Assembly: GCA_964020155.1 (NCBI GenBank)
Contig: OZ026559.1
Span: 2,710,455-2,774,454 of the forward strand
Reading direction: 5' to 3'
DNA length: 64,000 nucleotides
DNA from: Chondrilla cf. caribensis
Taxonomy: Eukaryota > Porifera > Demospongiae > Chondrillida > Chondrillidae
The notes under the pieces were generated by a model that worked only from the letters and a program-made list of their open reading frames with translations, did not search any database and was not told where the DNA came from. How positions within the stretch are numbered: position 1 is the stretch's first letter; each line of letters starts with the position of its first letter. This document shows, piece by piece, positions 49,601 to 63,600 of the stretch. The position numbers and the translations under genes are program-made.

Positions 49601-52600
49601 GTTCTTGGTTTTGATTATGTTCATACTATACGTACGTACGTATGTACATGCGTATATGAATTCTCTTACATGTGTAATACCAGGGTGGATATCCGCTATT
49701 AGTGTTGCACCGATATGGTGTTTTACTGATAATCCGATTTGCCGATACTTACTAGCAAGCATTAGCCAATGTACGGTACTTTCAGTAAAAAACTGAACAC
49801 ATCCGTAACCCGTACTTCTACTGCATTCTTCAGCAAGTGATAATTACTTTAGGCGCAGGTGACAATGATACGTCATAATTCTTGCGCAACGACGGTGTGA
49901 TTTGATTCCGCGAGACGAAGAAAAATAGCTTATTCGCTCGATGTATGCCAGCTAATTCGAGTGCTAATCTTTCGGAAACAGAGGATTAGCACGGAATATT
50001 CAAAATTACATGGTTTTCTAACCTTTTAGACTTACCACTATCGCTCTCGGACACTTTTTTTGCCAGACGAAGGCTCGTCTCTGCCTTAAACGAGTTCGAA
50101 TCAACCAAACGGGATTCTGACAAGGACGATCTCTCAAACGGACATTACTCTTCTCACGAAAGAAGGTTTCTGGGTTTCTTTTACACTTGAAAGGGAGCTT
50201 GAGGTCTGCATTCTTTTTGATTATCACTTTCTCTAGAAATTTAACAACCCGTATGTAGCACGTAGGTATCAACACGTAGGTAAACCGTACTTTACACGTC
50301 CGTTCATCCGTAGGCAACCCGTAGTACATTCAGTTTTTTACTGAAAGTACCGTATTTAGCCGATCCGATAATAAAATTATACTAGTGTATGTGAGCACTA
50401 CCAAGGGCGATGTTGTAAAAAGGTTCGACTGTATACTAGTGTATGGGAGCACTACCAAGGGTGATGTTGTAAAGAGGTCGTACTGTATATTAGTGTATGG
50501 GAGCACTACCAAGGGTGATGTTGTAAAGAGGTCCGACTGTATACTAGTGTATGGGAGCACTACCAAGGGCGATGTTGTGAAGAGGTCTGACTGAATATTG
50601 ATGTATGGGAGCACTACCAAGGGTGATGTTGTTAAGAGGTCTGACTGTATACTAGATGCTTGGAAAATACAATGGTGCAACACTATCTGCTATATGCTAT
50701 GTACTACTATATGTATTTTTCAGAATCCCTTACTTAGTTCATAGCCAACGCATGAATTTTCATTAGCCCCTTTCACCCTAGGACTTTAAAGCAGTTCATA
50801 AAGTGCTTTAAACTCTAATTGCTTCAACTCCCAAGTGTGTAATTGCATTGAATCAATTAGGATATCAACCTAGATAAACCACTTATGGAGGTCAAAGTCA
50901 GTTTAAAACAAAGCACTTTAAGTGTAAACATTTTGTGTAGATTAAAAATATATACGTATATTATATAATAAACTGGTATTTGTGATACGTGTAAATGCGC
51001 CAAACCAGTTTACTCGAGTGTAAAAGGGGCTTTTATGAAAAATTGGTAAATTTAAATGTTTGTCCTGTTCGGACTACTATATTATATTTGTGTGCTATTG
51101 GTTTTATTGATTTTATATATTTTAGAATCCGTTGAGCACAAGAATTGTGTATGCCTTCCTCATATTTGGTGAGAACTGAAGTGCAATATTATTATTTTCA
51201 TTGTTCTGATGACAGCTTAATTATTATTTAATTATCATCATAGATTTTGACGGAGATGGTCATCTTGGACCAGATGATTTGAAAAAGATGCTGGATTACT
51301 ACACTGGGAAGGACCAGTGTTTAGAAGAGCAGCACAAGGACAAACTGATAGAAGAGGTGAGAGTATAAGTTCTTAGATGGCATATCATTAAGCAAGGATT
51401 AGTAGACATGTGAAAAGGAAATAACCAATTATCCACAATGCAACATTGAATGAAGTGTGCGTACATCAGGGAAGTGTGCACACATCACAAATGTGTGCAC
51501 TGCTTTTCCCTTGAAGTCACCTACGCAACATACCACATATTGCTATTAAGAATGTTATCCTTTTCATCTTTATCTATTATATATTATAATGTATGTACAT
51601 GTACTGTATGCAGGTCTTCCATGAACTGAACAAAAGCAGAAACTCGCGAGCTGGATTACATTTGCAGGATTTTCGTGTTGCTGTCAACAGATCTCCTGAT
51701 TTCTCGAAGTGAGTGCACCTTCATTTCTTAATGGCCACACACCAAATGAAGTTGTCCTCAGTTTTCACTATTATAGTGATATACGTAGCCTTCGGCAAGT
51801 AATAATAGACCTTCCAATCAGGGATAGTTCAGTTGCAAAGTCTATTCTCAGTTACCATTAAGAGCAGAATGAATTACTGATAGGTTTCTATTATGGCTGC
51901 AACTACTGTAGTGCCCAAAATTGTTGCGAGACGTAAATTTGTAAATCACTTGATTCAGAACTGTTCACATTTTGTTTCTGCAAATGGCCGGAAATAGCCC
52001 TTGATATTTTAGGACATCTTGGTGAGCGTTGACTACTAGTTGTTGTCAATTATAATCACGAGCAAGTGAAAATTACCCTTTGATCCTTCGTTACCTGATA
52101 TAACGGCAGCCATTTTATATCTACTCATGAATGCAATTTTGAAAATCAGACCTCTGCCATGAAATTTGCAAAAATATCAGACAATATCATGGCATGTAGG
52201 TTAGTTGAAAACATTGGCTATAAATTTGCACATTCCAGGAGCAAAACCATGTTAAGAGAAATATTATTAATAGACCAGCAACAACAGGATTGAATAATGC
52301 TATAATTAAGGTCTTAACTTGTTTTTAAAATTCGATGTACTTTCTCTCAACTAAGGCATGTATGTATTGATTTACTTCTGTAAAAGAGTCTTGATGTTAT
52401 CACAAAACATAACAGCTGTTTATGATACCAATAAGAATTCAACATACAGTGCATACAGCTCTTCATGATTATCATGATAGAAAAAGAGCTTTGAGAATGC
52501 TTTATTTACTGTTATATCCTGTGACAAATGAAAATCTTAACTATTGCAGGATGTAAAAATGTTTAAGTCACTTTTTCTCTGTGGATTCAACAACATTAAA

Positions 52601-53110
52601 GAATAGAAAAGTGCATGTAACATAGCTATAGACAGTCCACAAGTTTGTTTTTTTTTTTTTCAAATAATCAGCATCGAGGGTCACATCTAAGCATTGATAG
52701 TGGGATGTCTGCAGAGTAATGACAGCAGATGACGACATGTGTGCAACTAATACCTTGTAAGGTTTCTGTATCACTGAAGTATGCCAGCCCACATTTTGAC
52801 ACCTATAGTGTTCGTCATACATTATGTAGGCTATTTGCAGAAAACTGTGATCTTGTAGTATAGATGTACTCCTGATGTACAATGAATACTTGTTATTCCG
52901 CCACAATTCTTTTTCAAAGAAATTGGTGAATTAATGAGTTTGGCGGATTAACTGGATATTCATTAGTACTGGGAATTATAGCTTTGACGAATACAGCAGT
53001 GGAGGATTAACGGGAATTCACTGTTTTTTATATCATACATTCATATACGTAATCTGTTCTTTACTTTTGTATTGCTATATCATTTCAGGACATTCAGTTT
53101 CCGTATTTGA
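46673..53110 (+). CDS. CIB: CIB-family EF-hand protein, 8 exons
   Basis: Calcium- and integrin-binding family protein, 213 aa (vertebrate CIBs about 187-191). CIBs are small myristoylated calcium sensors that bind integrin tails and mechanotransduction channels. Exons: 46673-46732, 47595-47632, 48712-48874, 49139-49246, 51126-51168, 51244-51356, 51614-51708, 53089-53110; phases agree. The start MGNNCGRKRS has Gly2 for myristoylation and Cys5 as a possible palmitoylation site. IPVDFILENFEELKVNPFRR and IFSSDEHQESMTFIDFLDM match the CIB block around EF2. EF3 is canonical (DFDGDGHLGPDD). The expected EF4 loop reads NKSRNSRAGLHL and lacks most Asp ligands, so one site appears lost. The tail SPDFSKTFSFRI matches the CIB C-terminal helix. 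Exon 2 (38 bp) is the least certain. Confidence 0.9.
48144..48324 (+). mobile_element. Hairpin-ended element, shortened copy (CIB intron 2)
   Basis: Third locus of the 6206-6859 family. It keeps the 5' quasi-palindrome (GTGGGGCTGCCACC), the CAGAAGAACCTTCGCTG segment and the CTTCAGCGCACAAATTCTAG segment, then jumps to a 3' end near GGGAGCCCTTAAA. The middle is deleted, leaving about 180 bp. Confidence 0.75.
49772..50354. mobile_element. Element nested in the hAT element
   Basis: Terminal inverted repeats of about 26 bp beginning TACGGTACTTTCAGTAAAAA are exact at both ends; length 583 bp. A 103-residue minus-strand frame (50018-50329) is open but unrecognised. Confidence 0.8.
50380..50655. repeat. 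~54-bp minisatellite, about 5 units, inside the hAT element
   Basis: Units share GGGAGCACTACCAAGGG and GATGTTGTAAAGAGGT, differ by a few bases and stay free of stop codons on both strands. Unit length 54 is a multiple of three, which explains the long open frames. Confidence 0.9.
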
Positions 53111-54654
53111 AGTGCATTGAATTGGCAAGACCCTTGGAACCTCTCCAACTCCTACTCTAATTTCGGCATGGTTTATTGTCATTGTAGATAGAATGCATCG
53201 CAATGTGAATAACACAACTTGCTACCATACTTATATTTATCATGATTTATTTCATGCATTTATTTCATCCTCATTGTAATATAAGCATTTGTAACTCTTG
53301 TTAGCATCTACACTATGCTCTATCAATTTAATACGTCATCTGTGTTGAAGTCCGCTTAAAAGCAGGTGAGAGTGTGTGTGTAGCAATTTTTTGCAAAATG
53401 GGCCGGATTCCCTGGTTACTTTCAAAATATCCAGGGCACCAGGGTTAATTTAAATTGCTTTTTGTGTACTATTAGGCAAGTCACCTACGTATATTGCTAT
53501 TATAAGAAAAGTTGACGGCAGGGTGACATCCTACATTGATTTAAACGAGACCCAGATTTTGTACTCGGCCCTAGCAGGACTTCTTCACACTTTCTGAGGG
53601 CAGTTGTGTTGTGGGCATTATTAATTGAAAGCCATTTTGATGCTGCTTGACAATGTCTATAATAATAATAATAGCTGTTTTGCAGTTGCGAGCAAACCTT
53701 CTAGGAATTGAGTAGAAGCAGCATTGCAGACCGAATATGTTTTGTTCTTCCAAATCATGGGCGTAACATGCATAATACGGAGGAGTTGGTGAGTGGTTTC
53801 TTCCCATCAAAGAGGATGGACATGCTTTGCAATTTGTCCAGGTACCGGTGGACCTTAAGATCTAGTTTAAATTCGAATGACACATCTTTGGATGGTGTTT
53901 TCCAGGACAGCCTGGTGGGAGCTGGGTATAAACCCAGAAATATTGTGAGGTCATTGGCAGAAATTGAACACTTCAGTTATGTAATTAATGTTCCTGGATG
54001 GAAATATTTCTGGGTAAGTGGGTTTTTCCAACATTTAATAAAATTTATGGAAGTGGGGTAACTGGGCATTATTTTGAAGGTGCTGGCGTGCTGATATGCA
54101 TTCAAATTGCAATCATGATGAGGTTATTCTCAAGCACATCTGCTCAGTGGATAGGTCACATAGATATTGTATTTTTGCCATACCCAAATGATCGTATTCT
54201 ATCATTAACTTAGATACCAGCCGTTGGGATGGTACCATCTTGTCTTCCTTCCGCTCAACATAGATGAATCCATTATAGGGAATGGCCACTTGAATCAAGA
54301 ATATTTCAGAAGAATTTGAATCCTCTCTTCTGACCTTTCGTAAGCTTTGTTATGAAGGGGGGGGGGAGCTATTAGATCAAAATTTGAGAAAAGGCATCAC
54401 CTTGGAATATGCTAGATAAGTATTGTAAGAGGGAGTGGACCACACTTTAGTAACAACTTGAATAGATGAATGAGAATAACAGTATTCTACATAAGAGATG
54501 ACCTCTGAGGATGAATGGAGATGGGCATGCAAGCATTACATGGGTCAAGGAGAGTGATGTACGCAGGTGGCCCATGTATAGACTGGTACTCTCTAGTAGA
54601 GCATTTTAATAAGGTTTGATGATGAAGCTATTATCACGTGATCCAACAAAAGAA
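53111..54654. other. Intergenic with an unrecognised open frame
   Basis: A plus-strand frame at 53708-54061 (117 residues, with RNIVRSLAEIEHFSYVINVP and PGWKYFW) looks protein-like in composition but matches no family I know, has no clear start and degrades after 54061. It is probably a decayed transposon or retrogene fragment. A G run lies at about 54357-54366. I see nothing else clear. Confidence 0.4.
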
Positions 54655-57600
54655 ATGGCGCACTCTCATTCTTCAACTTTTGATGTGTTTGTCAGCAACA
54701 TTCCCCTCTCCTCGAGAAATGTCAAGGTAAATCTATAAGTTCTGTTGTAGACATTACTCAGGGATATTGTAAATATATGTAAATAGACATTTTTTTCGGG
54801 GGAAAATGCCAGTTTCATCGAAGTGGAGGCCCTAATGAGGAATCATCGTTAACTTGGCCTGCCTTGAGCAAGGAGACTGCAGAACACGTTCAATTATGGC
54901 CCACCAGGATCAAATCTACAGTGAAACTGGTATTTCCTTCCTACGTGTGTGGCCATGGAATGAAAGTAACTCTTTAAAGCGAATCGTACGACACACGAGT
55001 CCTAAGCTTTTATACCTATTGATAATATTATAGATATGCCGTACAGCTGAATAACTGTGATTCAATAGCAATGAAAATATTTGATCGTTACTCGGCTAAT
55101 ACGTCGAATGTTCAGATGGAAGGTTGATCAAGGCGTGGAAATGTACCTAACTCGTTTACACTGATGTGGGTTGAAAATATGAGGGGCGTCAGTACCTAAC
55201 ACGATTCCCATCGAATTGAGGTATTCCTTCTTATCCCTAGTCATTACAGAGCAAACAAATATTCGGAGAGCAGTGTGATCCTGTTTCTTCTCCACAGAAG
55301 TAGATAAATTTGTTGAAATACGTAAGATGATCGTTGTACATTACAGTCTCCTAGGTGGATGGTAGAAGCCTTCTATGTGCTATTTGTGGTTATCAATGTT
55401 TGAGTGTATCCTTAATCACATTCTACGATTCTTGTATGGTTAGTTGATATATTACGTGCTGAATACTTTTGTCACTGCTCACTAGGTACGTAGTTTATCT
55501 ATGTATGTGATAATGATATATTTTGTCTCTTTTTGTAGACCTTTCTGAATGATGCTTTCTCTAAATATGGTACAGTGGAGCGTATTTCTCTTAGAGAGAA
55601 AGAACATTGCCTCACAGCGTTAGTAACCATTTGCTTTGTGCAATGTACAAAAAATGAGCAAGACATGTTTTGTAACGTTATTTTTTTAGGTTTGTAAAGT
55701 TTACTGAGGAAACAGCTGCAAAGAATGCAATTGTTGAGCTGAATAAGACCCCATTTCAAGGCGGCAGATTGAACGTGTGTGTTATGATGAGGAAACACTG
55801 TGCTTTTTCTTTTATCGTTACCTTTTATGACCACTACTGTCTTTATAATTAAGGTTTCTAAGGGTGGAAAGTGGGGAGAGAAGCCGAGTGAGCAGACCAG
55901 GTGTGTGGCTTGTTTGCATCAATCATGAAAAATACTTACATTCTTATGATTCATGATAATTCACATAATTATATTCCTAGCATTTCACCAAAATCGAAGA
56001 GAAGCTATGCTTACCACATGAAAGAGAAGTATGTAAAGGTTCCCTTGTATTATTTTGGTGAACTCATGAATATGATTCTTCATTCAAGGTCCAGAAAGTC
56101 TGACTTTGTTCCAAAGCGTAGTAGTGAATGTAGTGGATCATCAAAGCCAACTGGTACAATAGAAGTTGTTGTGACTCACATAGAGTCTTGCTGGATGTTT
56201 TGGGCTCAGGTAGTAAACCATATGTTTACACAGTACTACACTTTGATTCATTGGTCATACATTCAACCTCTGTCAGCCCACAGATGATGAGAATGCCCAG
56301 TCCATGTACAATATTGCCGCTGGTATCAGGAACTATTGCACTCAAAACTCAGTATCGGTGATAGAACCGGACATGAACGAGGTGAGTGGTTTACGATGAA
56401 ATACTATGTCAGTGTGGGCAATGCTCCACCTTCACATTCCTGGATACATCCGACTGTGTTAATATACGTACGTACGTAGTTCGATCACTGAAAGTTGTGT
56501 AGAAAGTTGATAAACATGGTAGGGCTTGTTATTCAATTGTGGGATGTTCAGTAAAATCAAACTGTGAACTGACACTATCACAGGATGGTATGATGTGATT
56601 ACAGTGTAGCTTGCGTAAAAGGTACCCTGGTTAGTACATACCTCTGTTAATGCATACACTTTACTTGGTCTCTAGCTCATGTACATTATATCAACCAGTA
56701 ATGATAGGAAGTACTTCTGATAAGAAGTACAAATTTGGTGCCCTTCAAGTTACTTGCTAAGCAAGTTTGGCTTTACTATGTTGGCTTTATTCTCCTATAC
56801 TGGTGCTAATTGGTAGCTGTATCAATGCAGTTGCTTTATTCATTTCACCTCATTTTAGGTGTACGGTGCTATATATGAAGAAGACAATTGCTGGTACAGG
56901 TGTAAAGTATTGGACCTGAGTGATAATCAGGTGGGTGGTTGCAATTGCACATGTGAACTGTGATTGTATGTTGTGTGTTTCAACTTAGATTACTCACACT
57001 AAGTCCGTTTACATGCATAATATGTCGTCTGTTGTTATTGTAGGCTCCATTTTACCAAACTGTACTTGCGTGTGTAGTTTCCATAGAGTATCTGACAAAT
57101 GAAGGATAATTAATAGTTGTTTGTTTTGGAATCCTTACAAAATCATGTAATAATAATGGTAACTAAGCACTACAACATAACAGAAACTTTTATTTTTTAA
57201 TTATCAAATTGAATGCTAACCTCAAAATGTATAACCTAGTTCCTGCCACCTACAGTACAAACGTATTATACTGAGAATGTGAACTGCTGTACCATGTACA
57301 TGGGTATTTCGTTTTTGACTGTGTGAAGTTGGCTAATCCACCATTAATAATGCTATTGTACAATCCATAATATTTGTTATGTATAATATAATTGTATTGC
57401 TTTATTTACAGTGCTTGATTCGTTTCATTGACTATGGGAACAGTAGTATTGTGGATGTATCTGATCTGAGGAAGCTCCCAGAAAACCTCCAGTGGCAAGT
57501 GATCTCGTATCAGTTTTGTTTGTCAGGATTGTCAAAGCCGACAGATGATAACATGGAAACCAGAGTATGTACATGTGTGCAGGAATGTTGCATCTGTTAA

Positions 57601-60600
57601 CAACTATTACGTATATATGACAATGTATGACTTACCTTACCACGAGTATTATACTGTACATGGGTATGTACATAGATACAGAACTATGTGTAATCTTGAC
57701 AATGTTATGTATTATATGTACACGAGTAGGTAGTTTCACGAATCATTGACCCTTGATTCTTTAAGGCTTTGGAAGTTATGAAGGCAACGTTGAATGACAA
57801 AGTGGTTACAGTTGATGTTGTCAGGGAAACTGACTCTGGTGAGTTCATATCAAACACTGTAGAGTGATGGTCGGTATGCACTTTACGGAAGGTCTCCTTA
57901 GTTCACTAACCTCTTTGTTTACCTCATGTCTTTGTCATGAATAACATTGTGTTCACAGAGAAAAGGTGTCCTCTGTTTCTGGTGATATGTCCAGGACAGC
58001 CATATGCTGTAAGATGCGTTTTAACCAAGGACGTTTCAAATGACATGTTGATATGACATACTGTTCTCAGTGTCACCATCACACATTTTTGCTGTATTAT
58101 ACTAGTTTTAATCTTTGTTTACTAGTGTATACGATATTTTTCAGGGTGTTTTGAAGTCTTGGTGAAAACGGAAGTTGATGGTGATGTTGTGGATGTTGGA
58201 GAGCAGTTCATCAAAGAAGGACTGACTACCTGTTTAGCTCCATCTGATGCCAAGACACCTGAGTCATCTGATGATAGTGAAGATGAGATGGGCTCGGATG
58301 AGGAAGTTGTTACATCAGCTTCTGTAGCAACTCAACCAGGGAAGGTTAGTACACTGTGTGTACTTTTTGTGTGAGATGGCCTTAAATAGAAGGGAGAGGG
58401 ATAACGCGATGTTATATGTGCGAATCAAATGCGTGATACAGAGTGGATGATTTGTGATTTAAATCACCCACTCTGTATCACTGCCCAGATTATCAGTTCT
58501 TGTATGCAACTGATGAAGACCTTTGTGGCCGAAACGTCTTGTAATCATTGATTGATTTATCTGCTACATACATCTTGCTCAAGATTATTCCGCTTATACG
58601 TATATATTGAAGAACGTAGCAATGAGCCTCTACAACATTACGATAGTTTATGTATGATTTAGCGAGTAGAATTAAATGACATATTGTGAATAAAAATGGC
58701 AAATTTCAATATAAGGTGAGGATCATCTATTTCTTTGACTATTTGGTTTGAATAATTATCAGTACGTTGATATCACTCAGTTAAATGACCAGTCCAATCG
58801 AATTTAGGATGGGTCTTTTGATACTGTAATTATAATATCTAAATAGTGAAAGTTGAGGATTTCCTGTGAAAGTCTCTCCCTTTGTCCAGCCTAATAATGC
58901 AGAGCTGCAAGCGTACATCAAAGGTGGTGCTAGCACAATTACAACCCAGTCACCAGTACAGGTTCCTCTGCTTTTTCCAACTTCACCAACATCGTATACT
59001 CCCAGACTTTCATCTCCTGTGTCGGCTACACCAGTGTTGAATGGGTCTGTCCCTGAAGAAGCTGGACAGTTAGATGGTGTTTTGACTCCCAAAAGTACAC
59101 TATCGATAGCTGCTAACTTCAACAAGGGATCTGCCATTAATGAAGTCGAACACCTGAAGAGTGAACTGGATAGAAAGAATGCTGAATTGCATCAGTTGAA
59201 AATGAGGTTAATTTGAACCTGAGTATATGTACTTGGGTATGTACATGTATATGTATGTAGTTTATATAACTGTAGTGTCCGAAATTTTCACAGGACGTAA
59301 TTTTCGCGAATCACTCAATTTAGGACTGTTTGCGTTTTTATTTTCGCGAATGGCAACATGCTTATTGGTTTTCGTTTAGCACTTTGAGGGTGCTTATGTG
59401 TTATAAATGGCAATGGACTATCATTTATATTATAGTCGAGACAAGCTTCTGATGTTTTATTTTTCTGAGAAAGAACTGTTTCGGACACTACGGTATGATT
59501 ATACTTTTTACATTGTTCTAATCAATACACTACTATGCTGATGGATTGTAATGGCCGGTTTAATTGGTCAATTTCCAAGAGTTGTACATTGAGTATGCAC
59601 CGAGTACTTTGTGAGAATTCACCTCTCGAGTGTTCATTGCATGAAAGGACTGCTAGAAATATGTACGTATGTAGTTATGTAACTTTTGGTATTTGTAGCA
59701 TGTAATATTCTGTGCAAGTGCATACTGTAAATATAAAAGAATTTCGTGTGTTCAGGGCTACTTCATTGGATAATGACAAAAAACGGTTAACTAAGGACTG
59801 CAGTGGTTTGCAGTTTCAGATTGATAAATTACGTAAAGAAGTCACTTCTGTGCAACCCATTCAGTGTAAGGTAAAGTATTCATATCTGTTCATGCCTCTG
59901 TATATGTGATGCATGGTGCTATTCCACTGTTATGTACAGGAATATGCAGCACTATACCAGGTTACAACTATAGGTACGTGCGTATTTTCATCTTCTAGTT
60001 ACAGAAAGGCTATACCCTGTTGGCTGAGTTACATGACACACGATCAAAGGCTTTAAGTGACCCTGATTGGTATCAGGGATTAGTCCATGTTATCAACCTT
60101 CTACAAAAGGAAGACAGAGTGTGTCTTGATGAATTGTCTTCTATTGATAAGGTGCAGTGTGCCAGAACTTTGTTCACCTGTACCTGTATTCATTTGTGTT
60201 CTTTAATAATGTACGTACATGTAATAGATGTACCCCGATGCGTGGACGTTTTCAATCAACTACAAAAGCGCCAACAGGAGTACATTCGTGATGTACTCCT
60301 GTCGGCGCTTTTGTAGTTGATTGAAAACACCCACGCATCGGGGTACATATCGATTTATGGTCCCCTGTGCACCTATTATGGTCACCTGTGTTCTGTTGTA
60401 ACTGTATTTGCCAATGTGTATGTACTTTGTACTTTGCCTGTGTCATAAGTGTTAGTTTAGCAGGTTTGCCGAATTGAAGCATTGAAGGGGTGCTACTGTT
60501 ACCCACCAAGCTATGTTGCTCAGTGCCACTTGTTGGTCTTGTGTCTAAACTGTGTTTCGTCTATTCAATATACTCAATACTGCACTATCGCCATTATATT

Positions 60601-63600
60601 TTGCTGAATGAAGGCTACTGTAGTGAGCAGTGTGTAAACTGGTGTTGCTACATCTGAGGAAGCAAGTGCATATGGAATATTTGCTTTTTAGGGCCTGTAT
60701 TGAGCCCATCCATACGTATGTCATATATTACACATAATGTGTAATATATGACATATGGATGGGCTCACATTAGCACCAATTAATTCAAATTCAAAATTAT
60801 CCCATCCGTTTGCATGGGCCAGTCTGCACTTGAAGATCATGGTAGACCATGAAGTGCTGAAGCTGCTGCAGTACTGCATTGTGTTGTTGGTTTTGAGGAG
60901 GTTTTATGATTAATATGGGACCACCTCGCCCATACTAAAAGCCCTATGCTTGTGCAATCGACGTCCTTTATTGCTGATATACGTATCCCCCTTATTTCTT
61001 TATCTCCCATCTGCCCACACACCATGAAGCTAAATGCAATTGTGTATTGTGTGTACTTGGATACATGCATGCGTACACATATACTGTATATAAGATACTT
61101 TCAAATCTTATTTAATAGTTAAAAGATTCCCTTTCCAAGATGGAACAGTTTCAAAATGAGATAAAGTTATGCTCCTCCAAGGTTAGTGAACTCTAATCCT
61201 AGTACTCTGTTATTGAGATATGTAAGTACATATGCATTGTATTGTAGGGTATTGGTTTGAGTGATATTGAGACCCTAGTGTCTAGCCGCAATGATGCCAG
61301 AAAGCAGCTATTACTTTGCATTGACAACTTCATAACTCAAGCGCAGGGAAAATTGCGAAATAGTACAAGAGTGGATGAATTGCAGGTATGTTCATACAGA
61401 GCACACACACACGCATGCGTGCACGCACGCACACACATGCACATGCACACGCACACGCACACGCGCACACACACACACGTGCGCACAAACGCATCAACGC
61501 ACACAGTATCACACATACACACACACACACACACGTACGTGCTCGTATAGTACTGTAATATTACTTAATGGTTCTCTTTGTTTATTCTATGAAGCAATTT
61601 GTTGGTGCACTTAGAGGGTCTCTGGAGGTCTATAAACCATTGAAGTCTGCTGACAGTGGTGAAGTTAACTTAACTGAAATACTACAAAAAGTGCATGGTT
61701 GGCAGGTACAGCTTGCTCAGTAATGTAGCGCTAGGTTATTTGTATGTATTTGTTGGGTTTCCTGAATTGTTTCCAGATTTTCATGTTCAAACTAGAAGCA
61801 TGCTACAAGCTCAGATTCAATTTGAGTAGCTGTATGCATACGTATGTATTTACTTACTGTATATACGTATGTAGGATTTATGCTTACAGTTATCTAGTAG
61901 AATACTTTCTTTGTTGACATGCATTCAGCATATGTAATGGAAGCCATATCGTACCATGACCACTAGTCTGTGCAATCATAGTGCATTTTGTCAATGGTGT
62001 ACATTGTCTATTAGACTTACAGTCATCCTTACGCTGTGTGTAGTATGTGCACTGTGTTCAATTTGATTATTCTATACCTTCTGTAGGATGAAAAGAAGAC
62101 AGAACTTCTGTCTTTCTCTCTCAATACTGATGGAAAAGTTGCTGCATTTGCGTCTACTTTGGAGACTCTTCAAAAGGCATATTTTCACACGTGTTTGTCT
62201 TGAGGACGTAAGGTTATATACGTATTTGATTTTCCTACACAGTGTTTCCTGTCTCCTGTTGCTATTCAAATTGGGAGGGAATGTCCCAATTTGGAAAAAC
62301 TAGTGGATGACGTCATTGAAACAAGTTCAGAGGAGATGGGCATTTTGCAAGTTAGTGCTCGCAGTTGAAGGTATATTGTGGGTACTGTACAGCATCACCC
62401 CAATAAACCCCTACATGATGGCTAACACCCCAACTTGATGGCTAAGGTCCTTTTTGGTTGTGTGTGTACAGTGTGAACATATTATGCCTTTGTATAGAAA
62501 TCCACACAAGCCCGCATTCCAGAAGACATTGCTGTGTATCTCTTGTGTGTATTGGACACGGTCACGTCAGAACTACAGCAGACACAAATGTTGCAGTGAG
62601 TATCGTTCTTGTCCATGTCATCATTTTGTGAGCAACTAGAATATTTCACGTATAGAACACAGAGACACACTACAATTCTTGGTTTCTCTCATGAATTCAT
62701 TGCTGCTATGTTACAGAACTAGTTAATTTTGAATCTTTCTAGAAGACTTCAATGTCATTAATTATAATTATAGAAGCAAGTAAGGGATTTTACACAGTGA
62801 CCATACCCCCACATCCGAAAGCACTGGTACAAGGGGCTACATGCTGCCAAATGAGGGATATAGTTTACACCACGTCAACAGTACATATGCAATCCATCAC
62901 GTGTGGCTTATGTTTGAATTTGAAAAATCCCTTCCTGCGTCTGAGCTCTTTGTGTCATCATCGACAGACAAATTGGGCAAGCAGCTCAGCATGTTTTTGC
63001 AGTTGCTTGCATGTATGCTTATGTGCACTGTGTGATAGTTGTAGCCTGTCTAGTTGTGCTACAGCAGTGACAAGTGATGATCGATCCCCGAGGTGAGGCA
63101 GCCGATTATCACTTAATTCTGCATTTGTACACCTAGACAGGCTACAACTATGGTGTGGTTTAACTAGCTATATAAATTTCTCTGACAGGTTATTGAGAAC
63201 TGTGTTTACATTGCAGATGGGAACACACTTTTGCCTGCGTTCCCCTAACTACCCATGCTACATACAGTACGTATAATGTTATAAATATTATATGTTTATT
63301 TATAAAATGATTGTGTAAGTATACAGTACGTATATATGGGAAACTGTTTTGACATTAAAAATATTTATTTGAATTCCATTCTGTTTTAGGGAACTTTTTG
63401 ATCAGTATTCATCCCTTAGAGTAGTAACAGAGGAGTGCATTGGGTTGCATGTGGACACCAATGCTCTTCAAAATGCTAAGAGGTCTGTTAGGGATTTACG
63501 GAGACAGTATGGCCACAAGCTGGTTGATAGGAAGGAATTTTCAATGGATCCCTTGAATGAATCTGCAGATGAGTTAGAAATGGTAAGTACAGCGTACACA

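Larger units (their letters stand above)
49700..50685. mobile_element. hAT-type nonautonomous element (CIB intron 4)
   Basis: Ends TAGTGTTGCACC and GGTGCAACACTA are perfect 12-bp inverted repeats. Flanks TCCGCTAT (49692-49699) and TCTGCTAT (50686-50693) form an 8-bp target duplication with one mismatch, as expected for hAT. The 986-bp body has no transposase. It contains a separate inverted-repeat element (49772-50354) and a minisatellite (about 50380-50655). Confidence 0.85.

Noticed and set aside
50380..50655. CRISPR-like array of about 54-bp units
   Set aside because: Units are contiguous with no unique spacers, lie in an intron of an animal gene and form a minisatellite.
62741..62790. 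Extra small exon in the STK31-like gene
   Set aside because: It breaks the frame, whereas joining 62595 directly to 63390 restores a coherent coiled-coil sequence.
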